The notes below the pieces were generated by a model that saw only the letters and a list, made by a program, of their open reading frames with translations, was not told the DNA's origin and did no database searches. A DNA stretch of 64,000 nucleotides from Platycarya strobilacea (taxonomy: Eukaryota; Streptophyta; Magnoliopsida; Fagales; Juglandaceae). The position numbers and the translations under genes were made by a program. Where the stretch lies: NCBI GenBank assembly GCA_036898215.1, contig CM072551.1:36233563-36297562 (forward strand), given 5' to 3'. Below, piece by piece: positions 22,240-33,197 of this stretch. Position 1 is the stretch's first letter. Each line of letters opens with the position of its first letter.

Positions 22240-24210
22240 AAACTGATCTAAATATTTAGATGCAAAAATGAGATATTGGGTAGGTGAAGCTTTAAGCAAG
22301 AGAAATGACAATACTTGCAAGCATATTTTAGAGAAAAAAAGATTGCATTTTAAAGAGATACAGAGAGAGAATGGCGTTACAGCCTCAAATAAATTCCAAG
22401 ACAAGTTTTTTCTAAAGTAATGTAAGATTTCATTCACTCACCTTTATTTGTGAGTCGATCTTTTATCGTACTGCTATAAATGAATTTCATTAAATTTATG
22501 GATAGAGTACTTTGCTAGAAAATTTGGTTTTGATACAATAAAAAACTCATTCATAATTCTCTAAAAATTTTTGTTAATAAAGAGAGAAATATCTCATATA
22601 AAACTCATTACAAATTTCTTTTTAAGTAGAATAGGATTTTATCCAAGTGTTGGTGTGTGAGAGGGGTGGAGGGAGAAAGAGGGGAGAAGGAAATGAAATC
22701 ACGTGAATGTTAGTGTAAATTTTAGCTTGGTAGACATTCTACGAGGCCAATTTGTATTGATTGTGTTAAAGTTAAATTTTTACCCATTCCGATACAGATT
22801 TTATTTTTTGTGATATGTACTTTAGCATGAATTTATTTTTTTAGAGAATTGAAATAAGAAAAGAAAAAGACAAATAAAAATTGAAATTGAAATAAAATAC
22901 TATTAAAAAATATTTTTAATAATAATATTATTTAGAATTTAAGAAAATTAAATTATGTATTTTATTTCGTGTCAAAATTTGAGTAGATTTATTATTAAAT
23001 AAAATAAAATTAATTATGTAATAAAACAAGCCTTAGTGCGTTTCATTTCATCATAGACTCGTCGGTCGCTTAATAAAACAAGCCTTAGTGCTTAAGAGAA
23101 AAAAAAGATGAAGAAGAAAAAAGAAAAGAAAGAAGGAATGTAGCATTTCATCATAGACCCATCAATCGCTTAATAAAGCAAGCCTTATTCCTAAAAAAAA
23201 AAATAAAAACAATAAAACAAGCTTGAGTGCTTAACCCAAAAACTGATCTAAATATTTAGATGATTTTCTGCAATCTCCTCGCATGCAGAAATGAGACATT
23301 GGATAGGTGAAGCTTCAAGCAAGAGAAATGACAACACCTGCAAGCATATTTTAGTGAAAGAAAGTGTGTATTTTAAAAAGAGAGAGAAAAGAGCATTATA
23401 GATTAAAGTAGCACATGTATCATTTAAAAAAAAAAATCTTATTAGAAAAAGGAGTGGATGTCTCATATAAAATTTAAGACAAATTTCTTTCAAAGTAATA
23501 TGAGATTTAATTCACTTTTCCTTATTTATGGACTGGTTTTTTGTCATATTCTTTATTAGACAAATGAACAAAATTCATTGTTAGAAGATTTGGTTTTGAT
23601 ACCATAAAGAAGCTCATACATCATTTTAAAAAAAATCTAATTAATAAGAGGAGATACTCATATATCATTTTAAAAAATAATCTAATTAATAAGAGGAGAT
23701 GATACCTAATATAAAATTTAAGACAAGTTTCTTTTTAAATAATATGAAATTTGATCCAAGCATTGGTGTGTGAGAGAGGTGAAAGGAGAAAGGAGGAGAA
23801 AAAGAATGGAATAATGTGAAAGTGTAAATTTTAGTTTGGCAGACATTCTGCGTGACAAATTTGTATTGATTGGTGTTAAAGTTAAATTACCCATTCTGAT
23901 ACAAGCTTTTTTTTGTGATACGTACTTTAGCAGGAATTTATTTTTTCAGAAAATTGAAATAAGAAAAGATAAATATAAACAAAAGTTAAAATTAAAAAAA
24001 AAATATTATTAAAAAAATATTATTAATAATAATAATATTTAGAATTTAAAAATATTCTATTATTTATTTTATTTCGTATCAAAATCAGAGTAGATTTATT
24101 ATTAAATCAAATAAAATGAATTGCGTAACAAAAGAGCCTTAGTGCTTAAGAAAAAGAAAAGAAGGAATGTTTCATTTCATCATAAACCCATCGGTCGCTT
24201 TGTCTTTTCC
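22240..24210. repeat. Tandem duplication, two units of about 1 kb
   Basis: Unit 1 is about 22240-23160 and unit 2 about 23237-24210. Shared landmarks in the same order are AACTGATCTAAATATTTAGA, TAGGTGAAGCTT, AAGCAAGAGAAATGACAA, GTGTGTGAGAG, ACATTCT(A/G)CG and CATTTCATCATA(G/A)ACCCATC. The ending (ACAAGCCTTAGTGCTTAAGAG...CATAGACCCATC) recurs in extra partial copies near 23140 and 25028-25290. Neither unit encodes a recognised protein. Units differ by many substitutions. Confidence 0.65.
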
Positions 24211-24419
24211 CATCAAAGCAAGCATTATATAAATAGCCTTAATAGTTATAAGGATATAAAATTAAGTAAATTGGAAGTTTCCAACAATTGTTCCATTCTA
24301 ATAAAGACATAACATATATAAAAAATAAAATAATGATTTCAGAGCTGTAAGTGTGACTCCCACCAATTACAATGAAGGAATATTGCCTAAAACAATTTTG
24401 AAATAATCTGAAAAATAGA

Positions 24420-24917
24420 TTATTTAACTACGACAAAAAAATCACAGCGAGAAGAAGTGTACTGCATTCTATTGAATCGGTCTGTTTGAAGGAGATATCT
24501 ATATCCACATCGCCTATATCCCAATTTAGAAAAAGCGAAAAACAACAATTTGAATGAGGAGCACGCGCTATACTCGAGGAAAAATCGAAAAGACAGAGCA
24601 GAAGAACGAAAACCGCTGACTCTAATGGTGCTGCATGTGGCGGCCAAGGGGCTCTTCTTAGACACATGACAGCAATGCGCCGCACAGCTAGACGCTATTT
24701 TTGTCCTCTCCCGTAGATCAGCGGCTGTAGACTTCATCTGTTCGGTGCGTGGTGGTTGTAGAAGTCTGACAAACAGTAGATTAGAAAGTTCATAGACTGT
24801 GGACAAAATACTAAAAAAATGTGAAATATAACCGGACAAAAAAATAAAAATTAAATTAGAAGAGTCCCATAAGAAGGGAGGGAGGGAGGAAGGAGCAAGA
24901 GCTTTACCCTCCCTCAA
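24420..24917 (-). CDS. Hypothetical open frame, 165 codons, doubtful
   Basis: The longest open frame in the DnaJ-upstream intergenic region, in a locally less A+T-rich patch (about 24590-24770). The product is serine- and cysteine-rich without a recognised domain. A second frame overlaps it (24428-24685), which argues against real coding. The part around 24640-24740 (internal Met, MKSTAADLRERTKIASS) looks most protein-like and could be an exon of an unrecognised or degraded gene. It lies between tandem repeats. I do not claim it is expressed. Confidence 0.15.
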   Translation of the reverse strand: MREGKALAPSSLPPFLWDSSNLIFIFLSGYISHFFSILSTVYELSNLLFVRLLQPPRTEQMKSTAADLRERTKIASSCAAHCCHVSKKSPLAATCSTIRVSGFRSSALSFRFFLEYSACSSFKLLFFAFSKLGYRRCGYRYLLQTDRFNRMQYTSSRCDFFVVVK

Positions 24918-25027
24918 AACTACTTTTAATAGCTGAAAGCTGTCAGAACACGTAGACAGAAAAGCCTCAGAGTAGAGAGAAAAAACAGCAAAGCCAAAGG
25001 CAGTGAATTAATTCCAATTGATCCCTT

Positions 25028-25139
25028 AATAAAACAAGCCATAGTGCTTGAGAGAAAGGAAGGAAGGAAGGAAGGAAAGAAGAAATGTAGCATTTCATCA
25101 TAGACCCATCAATCGCTTAATAAAGCAAGCCTTATTCCT

Positions 25140-25179
<40 letters not shown>

Positions 25180-25290
25180 TAGAAAAGAAAGCCTTATTGC
25201 TTAACCAAAAAAAAAAAAAAAAAAAGAAAAAAGAAAGAAAGGAGGAATGTATCATTTCATCATTGACCCATCGGTCGCTTTTAAACATGT
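25028..25290. repeat. Partial repeat units with a TA microsatellite
   Basis: Further copies of the CATTTCATCATAGACCCATC/AATCGCTTAATAAAGCAAGC ending found in the 22.2-24.2 kb tandem repeats. They surround a (TA)n run at 25144-25174, a GGAAGGAAGGAA run near 25062 and an A run near 25207. Confidence 0.6.
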
Positions 25291-26885
25291 GAGACAAGCT
25301 GTCCACGACTTTTTTTTTTTTTTTTTAAAGATCCACCCCTTTAAAACAGAGTAATAATTGGTACAAGTTTTGCTCCTCGTTTAGATATTTATGATAAGAC
25401 GTGAAATTTCATCTCGTGTTATTTAACTTAACATTTATATATGAAATCTGCAAAAAAGAAAGAAGGAAAAATAAAAATGAAAAAAAAAATTAATTTGAAT
25501 GTTAAGAGAGCAGTGAGTCTAACATTTAAATATAAAGGAGTAATAAGAGAGTATTAAGTTTTTAAATAGTCCAAACACTCTTTAATTTAAAATCTTAATT
25601 TCTTTTCTTTGATTAGTATTTAATTATGGCTTCTTTTTTCAAATTTTTTTATAAAATACAAAAAATAATTCAAGTTTTTTAAATTCTTAAAAAAAAAACC
25701 ATATTAAAAAACTATATTATAACAATATTTTAAATTTATAATTTTTTATTCAACATTTTCTTTTTCATTTTCTGAAATTTTATAAATCATCTTAACGTAG
25801 ACTATTTCACTATTATTTACAAATCATTTTTTTATTATTCGTAAATTTCTCATCTCATTTTAATATCTAAAAAAGACCTTAAAGTAGGGGACTCACTTTT
25901 TTACATTAGAAATGATAAACTCCTAACATTTTGTACAATATTTTACCCAACATATGTTATAAAATAAAGGTATTTTTATAAAATAATCCCCTTATTTTAT
26001 AAGATAGTTTACAAAAATATATCTACTTTATAATATGTATAGTATAAATATTGTGAAATATGTCATGCCTATATCACATTTATTTTTATAAAGAGTCTAC
26101 GCAAAACTTGTACCAATTAAATTGGTACCTAGCATTACTTTTAACTGTATCACCAAACTTCCTTCTTTTGTACCCTTTGTAATGAACAAAGCTCCCAACT
26201 CTAGGAATTAATGATTTTACAAGCAATGGATATAAAATGAAAGCAAAACCCATGGTACTTTTAGCTCTATGATCAGAAACAATTAGATATTTATTTAGAA
26301 ATGAGCTAAACTTAAAGAACATGTAATTGAAATTGAAAGTAAAGTGTGAAGATAATGTCCGAACTCATAAATATTAGTATAGTATATATATGTATATATA
26401 TATATTTCTTGATACAGTATATCTTAATATTCACTTCTAGGGTTCTTTTTAGTTTGACAGAATTCACTGAAATGTTCAACAACCAACCAATCAAGTACTT
26501 TAATAGCTAAGGAGGAGCGAAACATTCTTCCCTGAAATGTTGTAGATTTTTTTTTTAAATATTTAAAAATATACAAAAATATTTGAAATAAAAGAAGAAA
26601 AAAAAAATTTAATTTACACTTTTCGGTCAGATTTTATTGGTCATTCATCAGTCTAAATTGCAGCGTCCATATATATGTAAGATATAATAGAGAGATCTTA
26701 AATGGATTAAATGGAGAATACGACTACATAAATAGAGAGCTCTCAAAATAAAATAAATAAGCAATAAGCAGAGTATCATTTTGATTTTAGTTATGTTTAT
26801 GGTTTGATAGAAAGATTGGCAAACCGCTTAGAAAACTAAAAAGAAAAAAAAAAAAATAGAAAAGAGATTTGACTTATTGACCTAT
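25291..26885. other. A+T-rich intergenic DNA
   Basis: No gene recognised. About 25380-25880 has the look of a decayed MITE (CGTTTAGATATTTATGATAAG at the left, CTCATTTTAATATCTAAAAAA at the right). Short open frames near 26086-26494 are not convincing. Confidence 0.4.
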
Positions 26886-26965
26886 AAAGATTTCTGTCCG
26901 AGGATATAAACATGTTCACATAACAAGTAGAACATGTTTATATATATCCTCGGACAGAAATCTTT
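26886..26965. other. Near-perfect 80-base hairpin
   Basis: Left arm 26886-26917 and right arm 26930-26965 are complementary over 32 base pairs, with a 12-base loop. The only flaw is a 4-base ATAT bulge in the right arm. The stem contains TTTCTGTCCGAGGATATA and its exact complement. Such a stem could be a young microRNA precursor, a small foldback element or a tiny MITE. No transcript evidence is available, and the strand cannot be told from a symmetric stem. Confidence 0.7.
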
Positions 26966-27091
26966 GGACACACACGTTGCTTTATTAGCTCAAAAACTAT
27001 ATAGATATATATTTAATTCCCGTTACGAGCTAGGAATTAGATCATTCACAATTTCAGTTTTATTGAGACAACGTACAGATCAGAGAGATTA

Positions 27092-27250
27092 ATGGGAGCA
27101 AATGGATGGCGGCAGCAGCAGCAACTCCCACAATCAGAGGTTACTACTCCACATTATTTCTTGTCTCTTCATTTCCTACCTATAAATCATAACGGGGCTT
27201 GGTTTCAATACTGTTTCCATTTGACATCACTCTTCGGATGCTTTTGTTAG
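27092..27250 (+). CDS. Small open frame, 52 codons, possible first exon
   Basis: It begins MGANGWRQQQQLPQSE and ends at TAG 27248-27250. A possible splice donor (CAGAG|GTTACT) at about 27140 follows the Gln-rich start. No domain is recognised and no downstream exon can be proposed before the CACTA end at 28522. Confidence 0.15.
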   Translation: MGANGWRQQQQLPQSEVTTPHYFLSLHFLPINHNGAWFQYCFHLTSLFGCFC

Positions 27251-27350
27251 ATCTCTATTCATATGTTTTTGGTAAAGTGACATTAATATTAAAATCGTAT
27301 ATACGGTTTTTTTTTTTTATTTTAGAAATAATTTGTCATATCCTAAATGT

Positions 27351-27454
27351 TGATCATATAACATCCACTATATTCAAACTAACTTCTTTAAAACGCCTCT
27401 CGGTAGTAATAGGGTAGTGATACCCTATTATTGATCATATAACATCCACTATAC
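27351..27454 (+). repeat. Short direct repeat around a TACCCTATT motif
   Basis: TGATCATATAACATCCACTA occurs at about 27351 and again at about 27433, 82 bases apart. This is a small local duplication. Confidence 0.6.
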
Positions 27455-28486
27455 CCTTACAACCTAATTACTACTTATTTAATATTCCAAGTATATTTAT
27501 TTTTCTATTGTTTTCTTTTAAGTATTTTTTTAATATTCTTAATCATTAAGAAAAAATTTAAAAAATATATAATTTTACTAATAATTACTTCCTTAATTAT
27601 TATGTAAAAGAAAAAAAAAATAATAATAAAGAAATTGTAAATAGATGGTAAGAATATCATTTTCTATATGGATATATGGGAAATATATAGAGCTATGGAC
27701 CTCCAAGGATTTGGTTTCATTTGTGGGCTGACCAAAACTTTACGACCACAAGTTTACATATATGATTTAGAAGTTGAAGTTCGGGTATTGAGTGTCTATT
27801 ATTATTATTATTATTATCTCTTTTACTTATTTAATTTAAAATAGGATTTATTCAATTTTCCATTCTCCACCTTTTCTTTTTGTTTGAGTGCGATAGAGTA
27901 AGATGTAATTGATTATGATTACACTGCCATATTCATAGAATTATGAACAAGTTAGTTGAAATGCTGCTTAAACTTCTATCAGTAATGATCTCATCCGATT
28001 CTTCGTTGAATATGGTCGACGTTATAATTGTATTATTGGTTTTCATTCCAATATCATTTATTTACATGTTTGCAGTGTAGGTGATAACCCATGTTCTAAA
28101 TACGTGCTACCGTCATGTGATTGAACCCATCATCTACATTTCGAGTGTTCTAACATGTGTCATATGACTATTGATCATCTTTCTGTCACAAGTTAGGACC
28201 TAGGATTTGTATGAAAAAAAGAGTCTGTGAAGTAAAACTTCGAGACAGAAAAGAAAACAGCATGCAATGGCTAACTCTTGTTAGTTGTTTAATTGAGTTA
28301 AATTGGTTTTGCATCTGCTTGCAAAATGGGTTGGACTTGATGGGCTTCATGGACCATGCATTATCCTTATTTTATTAGATTAATAGGTTGTTTTAGGGGG
28401 CAGAGAGCTTGTTCATTAGGGCCTAGTTTGCTTTATTTTTGGACTTGTGCTTTATTCGGTTTGGACTACTTTAATTTACGTTAGCA
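27455..28486. other. Intergenic DNA
   Basis: A+T-rich, with a (TAT)n microsatellite near 27798-27821. No gene, LTR or clear transposon end was found. Confidence 0.4.
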
Positions 28487-28521
28487 TTAAAATTAGATCT
28501 TGGCTTGGTCTATTGCTTACT

Positions 28522-28711
28522 CACTACAAGATTTTTTTGTTTTGCAGTAAAAAATAATTGGGACAAGTAATTTTTAGATGCAAGAGACCACAATCTACCG
28601 TAGCCGCATTTTTGTTTTGACGACTAAAAAAATTCATCACCAAAAAGAGCTTTTACAGTGACTTTGGGTTGTCACAAATATTTCCGCCTAAAAAGGTCAG
28701 AAATCACAACT
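28522..28711 (+). mobile_element. CACTA (En/Spm) transposon terminus, unit A
   Basis: The sequence CACTACAAGA at 28522 is the standard plant CACTA terminal motif, preceded by ACT (a possible 3-base target site). Subterminal sequence follows with GGGACAAG, GACGACTAAAAAAA and AGTGACTTTGGGTTGTCAC. The terminus is interrupted by CE3 at 28712 and continues for about 27 bases at 33171-33197 before DnaJ-derived sequence begins. The same terminus plus 35 bases of flank occurs uninterrupted at about 38743-38988. The opposite end (CTTGTAGTG) was not found in the window. Confidence 0.7.
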
Positions 28712-28992
28712 TGTAATAAACGAACGAAATTATCAGCCGCCCTCTGTCCCACCATTAAAATTATGTGAATGACCCCACCACTATTATATTAAATTCTGCA
28801 TAGTGATTTGCATAGTGACTTGCATAGTAACTTGCATAGTAATTTCAAAACATATAAATAGAGGTTTCAGTTGTAATGAAATTCATAAGAAAATATAGAG
28901 AGAGAAAGAAAGTTTCAGTTTTTAAGAGTTCTAGAGAGAATTTCTTATTTCTCTTTTGCAATAGTAGTTTCCTTTCTTTAAGTTTCATAACA
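28712..28992 (+). repeat. 5' LTR of CE3
   Basis: It begins TGTAATAAACGAACG and ends TTTCATAACA. A TATA box (CATATAAATAGAGG, about 28851-28864) is followed by the likely start of the transcript. It contains tandem 12-base units GCATAGT(G/A)A(T/C)TT, four here against three in the 3' LTR. Confidence 0.9.
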
Positions 28993-29008
28993 CGTTATCA
29001 GCACGACG
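28993..29008 (+). promoter_or_regulatory. CE3 primer-binding site, internal (anticodon-arm) tRNA type
   Basis: The 16 bases CGTTATCAGCACGACG directly abut the LTR. They lack the TGG needed to pair with a mature tRNA CCA end. They are complementary, apart from one position, to the anticodon arm of plant tRNA-Ile(AAU) as I recall it; the odd position is A34, which is inosine in the mature tRNA and pairs with C. Priming from an internal or half tRNA is known for Drosophila copia with tRNA-iMet. The assignment here is inference. Confidence 0.5.
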
Positions 29009-29040
29009 GTTCTACCAATTCTGAAGCTAGTGGCCTTATT

Positions 29041-32000
29041 CCTCTAATCATGGATCACATTGATGAGTTTTTTATCTTTGAGTTGAATGATAAAGATATA
29101 TGTCTGGCTGACAGTGCTACAACTCACACAATTCTCAAAGAAAAGAAATATTTTCAAAATCTAACACTAAGTAAAGCCTATGTCCATACTATATCAGGTT
29201 CATCGGATTTAATTGAGGGCTCCGGAAGAGCTTATATTGTGTTGCCTAATGGCACCAAATTTTGTATTGATGATGCTCTATTCTCTTCACAATCCAAAAG
29301 AAATTTATTGAGTTTCAAAGATATATGTCGTAATGATTACCATATTGAAACGATCAATGAAGGCAGTAAAGAGCATCTTCTTATTACTAAAACAATATCG
29401 GGCCAGAAGCTCGTATTAGAAAAACTGTCTGCTCTAGTTCTGGATTGTATTATACAAAAATGAGAACAATTTAATCATATGTGGTAATGCACCAGAAGTG
29501 CATTGACCCTAAAGTATTTATGACTTGGCATGATCGCCTTGGGCATCCGGGTTCTATAATGATGAGACGAATTATTGAAAATTCGCATGGGCATCCCTTA
29601 AAGAATCAAAAGATATTTCTACCCAATGAATCTCCGTGCTCTGCATGTTCTCAAGGTAAGTTAATTATTAGACCATCTCCCTCAAAAGTCATTGTTGAAT
29701 CTCCATCCTTTTTACAAAGGATTCACGGAGATATATGTGGGCCTATTCATCCATCAAGTGGACCATTTAGATATTTTATGGTTCTAATTGATGCATCTAG
29801 TCGATGGTCACATGTTTGTCTTCTTTCCACTAGAAATGTTGCATTTGCTAGACTTCTTGCTCAGATAATTAAACTACGAGCACAATTTCCTGAGTATCCA
29901 ATTAATACCATTCGATTGGATAATGCAGGTGAATTTTCATCTCAAGTTTTTGATGATTATTGCATGTCAATAGGAATAGATGTTGAACATCCTGTTGCCC
30001 ATACACACACACAAAACGGTTTAGCTGAGTCTTTGATCAAAAGGCTTCAACTAATCGCTAGACCTTTACTTATGAAATCAAGACTACCTGTTTCTGCTTG
30101 GGGACATGCTATACTTCATGCAGCATCTCTAATTCGCATTAGACCATCTGCATATCATAAATATTCTCCATTACAGCTTGCATTTGGTCAACAACCAAAT
30201 ATTTATCATCTTCGTACTTTTGGATGTGCTGTATATGTTCCAATTGCACCTCCACAACGTACAAAAATGGGCCCTCAACGTAGACTTGGGATATATGTTA
30301 GTTTTGATTTTCCATCCATTATTAGATACCTTGAACCCCTTACAGGGGATATGTTTAAAGCACGTTTTGAAAATTGTCATTTTGACTAATCAAATTTTCC
30401 GTTAATGGGTAAAGAAAAGTCGGTGCCTGAAGCACGACAAGATATTACTTGGGATAATAAGACCCTCTCTCATTTTGATCCTCCTACAAATGAATGTAAA
30501 CGGGAAGTTCAAAGGATTATTCATTTGTAAAATATTGCAAATCAGTTACCGGATGTATTTACTGATACTAAATGTGTAGTAAAATCTTATATTCCTGCTG
30601 TTAATACTCCAGCAAGGATTGAAATCCCTGAAGGACAAATTGTCAAAGCAGCAATAGGTGAATCTAAAATACGCCTGAAGCTTGGAAGACCTATTGGTGC
30701 AAAAGACAAAATTCCCAGAAGGAAAAGAATACAAAATGAATTTGGTGTTCCTGAAGAACACGTACCCATAATACAGGCTACAAATATAATTGGTGCTCCT
30801 AAAGAGCTCAAATCTTCTATTCCAGAACTTCCTGAAGAGGAAACTCTTGAAGAGTATAAATCTCCTAAAAAGGGACCTCCTGAAGAGGTGTGTCATGAAA
30901 TGTTTTCCCCTGAAGAGGCACAGGTACCTGAAAATAATGAGATCTCAATACATTTCATGAAAACTGGAGAAATTCTGGATAGGAATAAAACTGTTGTCGA
31001 TAACATATTTTCATATAAAATGGCCCTTGATATTACCAGAAGTAATGAAGAAAGTGAGCCAAAAATCATCAAAGAATGTCGACGTAGAAATGATTGGCCA
31101 AAATGGAAAACAGCTATTGAAGCTGAATTAAATTCGCTAGCAAAACGAGAAGTATTTGGACCTGTTGTCCAAACACCAAAGGGTGTGATGCCTGTTGGAT
31201 ATAAGTGGGTATTTGTACGAAAACGTAATGAGAAAAATGAAATTGTGCGGTACAAAGCACGGCTTGTCGCACAAGGTTTCCTGCAGAAACCCAGGATTGA
31301 TTATGAAGAAACATACTCTCCCGTTATGGATGCAATCACATTTAGATTTTTGATTAGTCTGGTTGTTACAAAAGGATTGGAAATGCGGTTGATGGATGTG
31401 GTCACTGCATATTTATATGGATCCTTAGACCATGACATATATATGAAAATCCCTGAAGGATATAAGATGCTTGAAGCATCTACAAGTACATCTAGAAATA
31501 TGTACTCAATCAGACTACAAAGATCTTTATATGGATTGAAGCAATCCGGACGCATGTGGTATAATCGCTTAAGCGAATATCTATTGAAAGAAGGATTTGA
31601 GAATAATCTTATATGCCCATGTGTTTTTATTAAGAAATCAGAATCCGGATTTGTCATTATTGCAGTTTATGTTGATGATTTAAATATTGTGGGAACTCCT
31701 GAAGAGATCTAAAAAACCGCTATATATTTAAAGAATGAATTTGAAATGAAAGATCTTGGCAAAACAAAACTTTGTCTCGGCCTGCAGCTCGAGCACTTGC
31801 CAAATGGAATTTTTATTCATCAGTCCATGTATTCTGAGAAAGTCCTAAAACATTTTTATATGGACAAATCTCATCTCCTGAGTACTCCAATGATTGTTTG
31901 AACACTTGATGTGAAGAAAGATCCATTCCATCCTTGTGATGACGATGAAGAAATTCTTGGTCCTGAAGTACCATATCTCAGTGCAATTGGAGCTTTGATG

Positions 32001-32690
32001 TATCTTGCAAATTGCACTCGACCAGATATTACATTCTCAGTTAATCTGCTTGCAAGATATAGTTCTGCACCAACTCGAAGGCATTGGAATGACATTAAAC
32101 ATGTCCTTCGTTATCTTCATGGTATGGTTGATATGAGATTATTTTATCAACGTGGTTCAAGTCCAGAATTGATTGGGTATGCAGATGCAGGTTATCTTTC
32201 AGACCCACACAGAGGTAGATCTCAAACTGGATATTTATTTACTTATGGAGATACTGCCATATCATGGAGATCTGTTAAGCAGACACTATCTGCTACTTCT
32301 TCAAATCACTCAGAGATCATTGCTATTCATGAAGCAAGTCGAGAGTGTATTTGGTTGAGATCAGTTATTCAACATATCCAGGAAAAGTGTGGACTTCCCA
32401 TGATCAATAATAGCCCAACAATCTTATATGAAGATAATACTGCTTGTATCACTCAAATCAGAGGAGGATATATCAAAGGTGACAGAACCAAACATATTTA
32501 ACCTAAATTCTTTTATACTCATGAACTTCAAGAGAAAGGTGAAATTGATGTCAAGCAGATACGATCTAGTGATAATCTGGCAGATTTATTCACAAAGGCG
32601 TTACCAACTTCTACATTCAAGAAGATTGTGCATAACATTGGAATGCGAAAACTCAAAGATCTTTTGTCATGCACTTTTCAGGGGGAGTAA
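29041..32690 (+). pseudogene. CE3 pol (protease, integrase, RT, RNase H), interrupted
   Basis: Protease: LADSATTH with the catalytic Asp at 29110. A stop at 29461-29463 and a frame change follow. Integrase (29481-30389): HDRLGHPG and CSAC zinc-binding module, then a complete DDE set in GDICGP, RLDNAGEF and NGLAES, and a GCAVYVP-type C-terminal region. A second break lies at 30390-30887. RT (30888-31712): VARKYK-type KARLVAQGF, YSPV, LYGLKQS and catalytic YVDD at 31668-31679; a stop comes right after. RNase H (31911-32690): LMYLANCTRPD, YADAGY, EDNTAC and LADLFTKALP, with an in-frame TAA at 32499. The catalytic residues seen are intact, but at least four breaks make it a pseudogene. Confidence 0.9.
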
Positions 32691-32901
32691 ATGTGCTGAT
32701 TGTACTCTTTTTCCTTCGCTGAGGTTTTGTCCTACTGGGTTTTCCTCTGCAAGGTTTTAATGAGGCAATCTTAAAGCACTTGTGGATACATAAGAAGACT
32801 GTACTCTTTTTCCTTCACCATTGGTTTTTCTTCCCACTGGGTTTTTACTTGGCAAGGTTTTAACGAGGCAGATTCTTTATGGGTGGTCATTCAAGGGGGA
32901 G

Positions 32902-33170
32902 TGTAATGAACGAACGAAATTATCAGCCGCCCCCTATCCCACCACTAATATTATGTAAATGACCCCACCACTATTATATTAAATTTCGCATAGTGACTTG
33001 CATAGTAACTTGCATAGTAATTTCAAAGCCTATAAATAGAGGCTTCAGTTGTAATGAAATTCATAAGAAAATATAGAGAGAGAAAGAAAGTTTCAGTTCT
33101 TAAGAGTTCTAGAGAGAATTTCTTATTTCTCTTTTGCAATAGTAGTTTCCTTTCTTTAAGTTTCATAACA
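32902..33170 (+). repeat. 3' LTR of CE3
   Basis: Direct copy of the 5' LTR with few substitutions and one fewer 12-base unit; followed by CAACT. Confidence 0.9.
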
Positions 33171-33197
33171 CAACTAACTATATCAACATTACAACGT

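Larger units (their letters stand above)
28712..33170 (+). mobile_element. CE3: complete but gag-less Ty1/copia retrotransposon
   Basis: LTRs at 28712-28992 and 32902-33170 are flanked by an exact target duplication CAACT (28707-28711 and 33171-33175). The empty site is preserved at about 38965 in unit B. A polypurine tract TCAAGGGGGAG (32891-32901) precedes the 3' LTR. The primer site directly after the 5' LTR is CGTTATCAGCACGACG (28993-29008). Only about 100 bases separate it from the protease, so gag is missing. The LTRs are very similar apart from one extra 12-base GCATAGTGATTT-type unit in the 5' LTR, so this is a recent insertion. Confidence 0.95.

Noticed and set aside
25144..25174. 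(TA)n run as a promoter or origin
   Set aside because: Simple microsatellite inside a repeat, with no nearby gene start.
28712..33170. Integrated pararetrovirus (caulimovirus-like) sequence
   Set aside because: Integrase precedes RT, LTRs and a target duplication are present and no movement or coat protein is seen; this is Ty1/copia.
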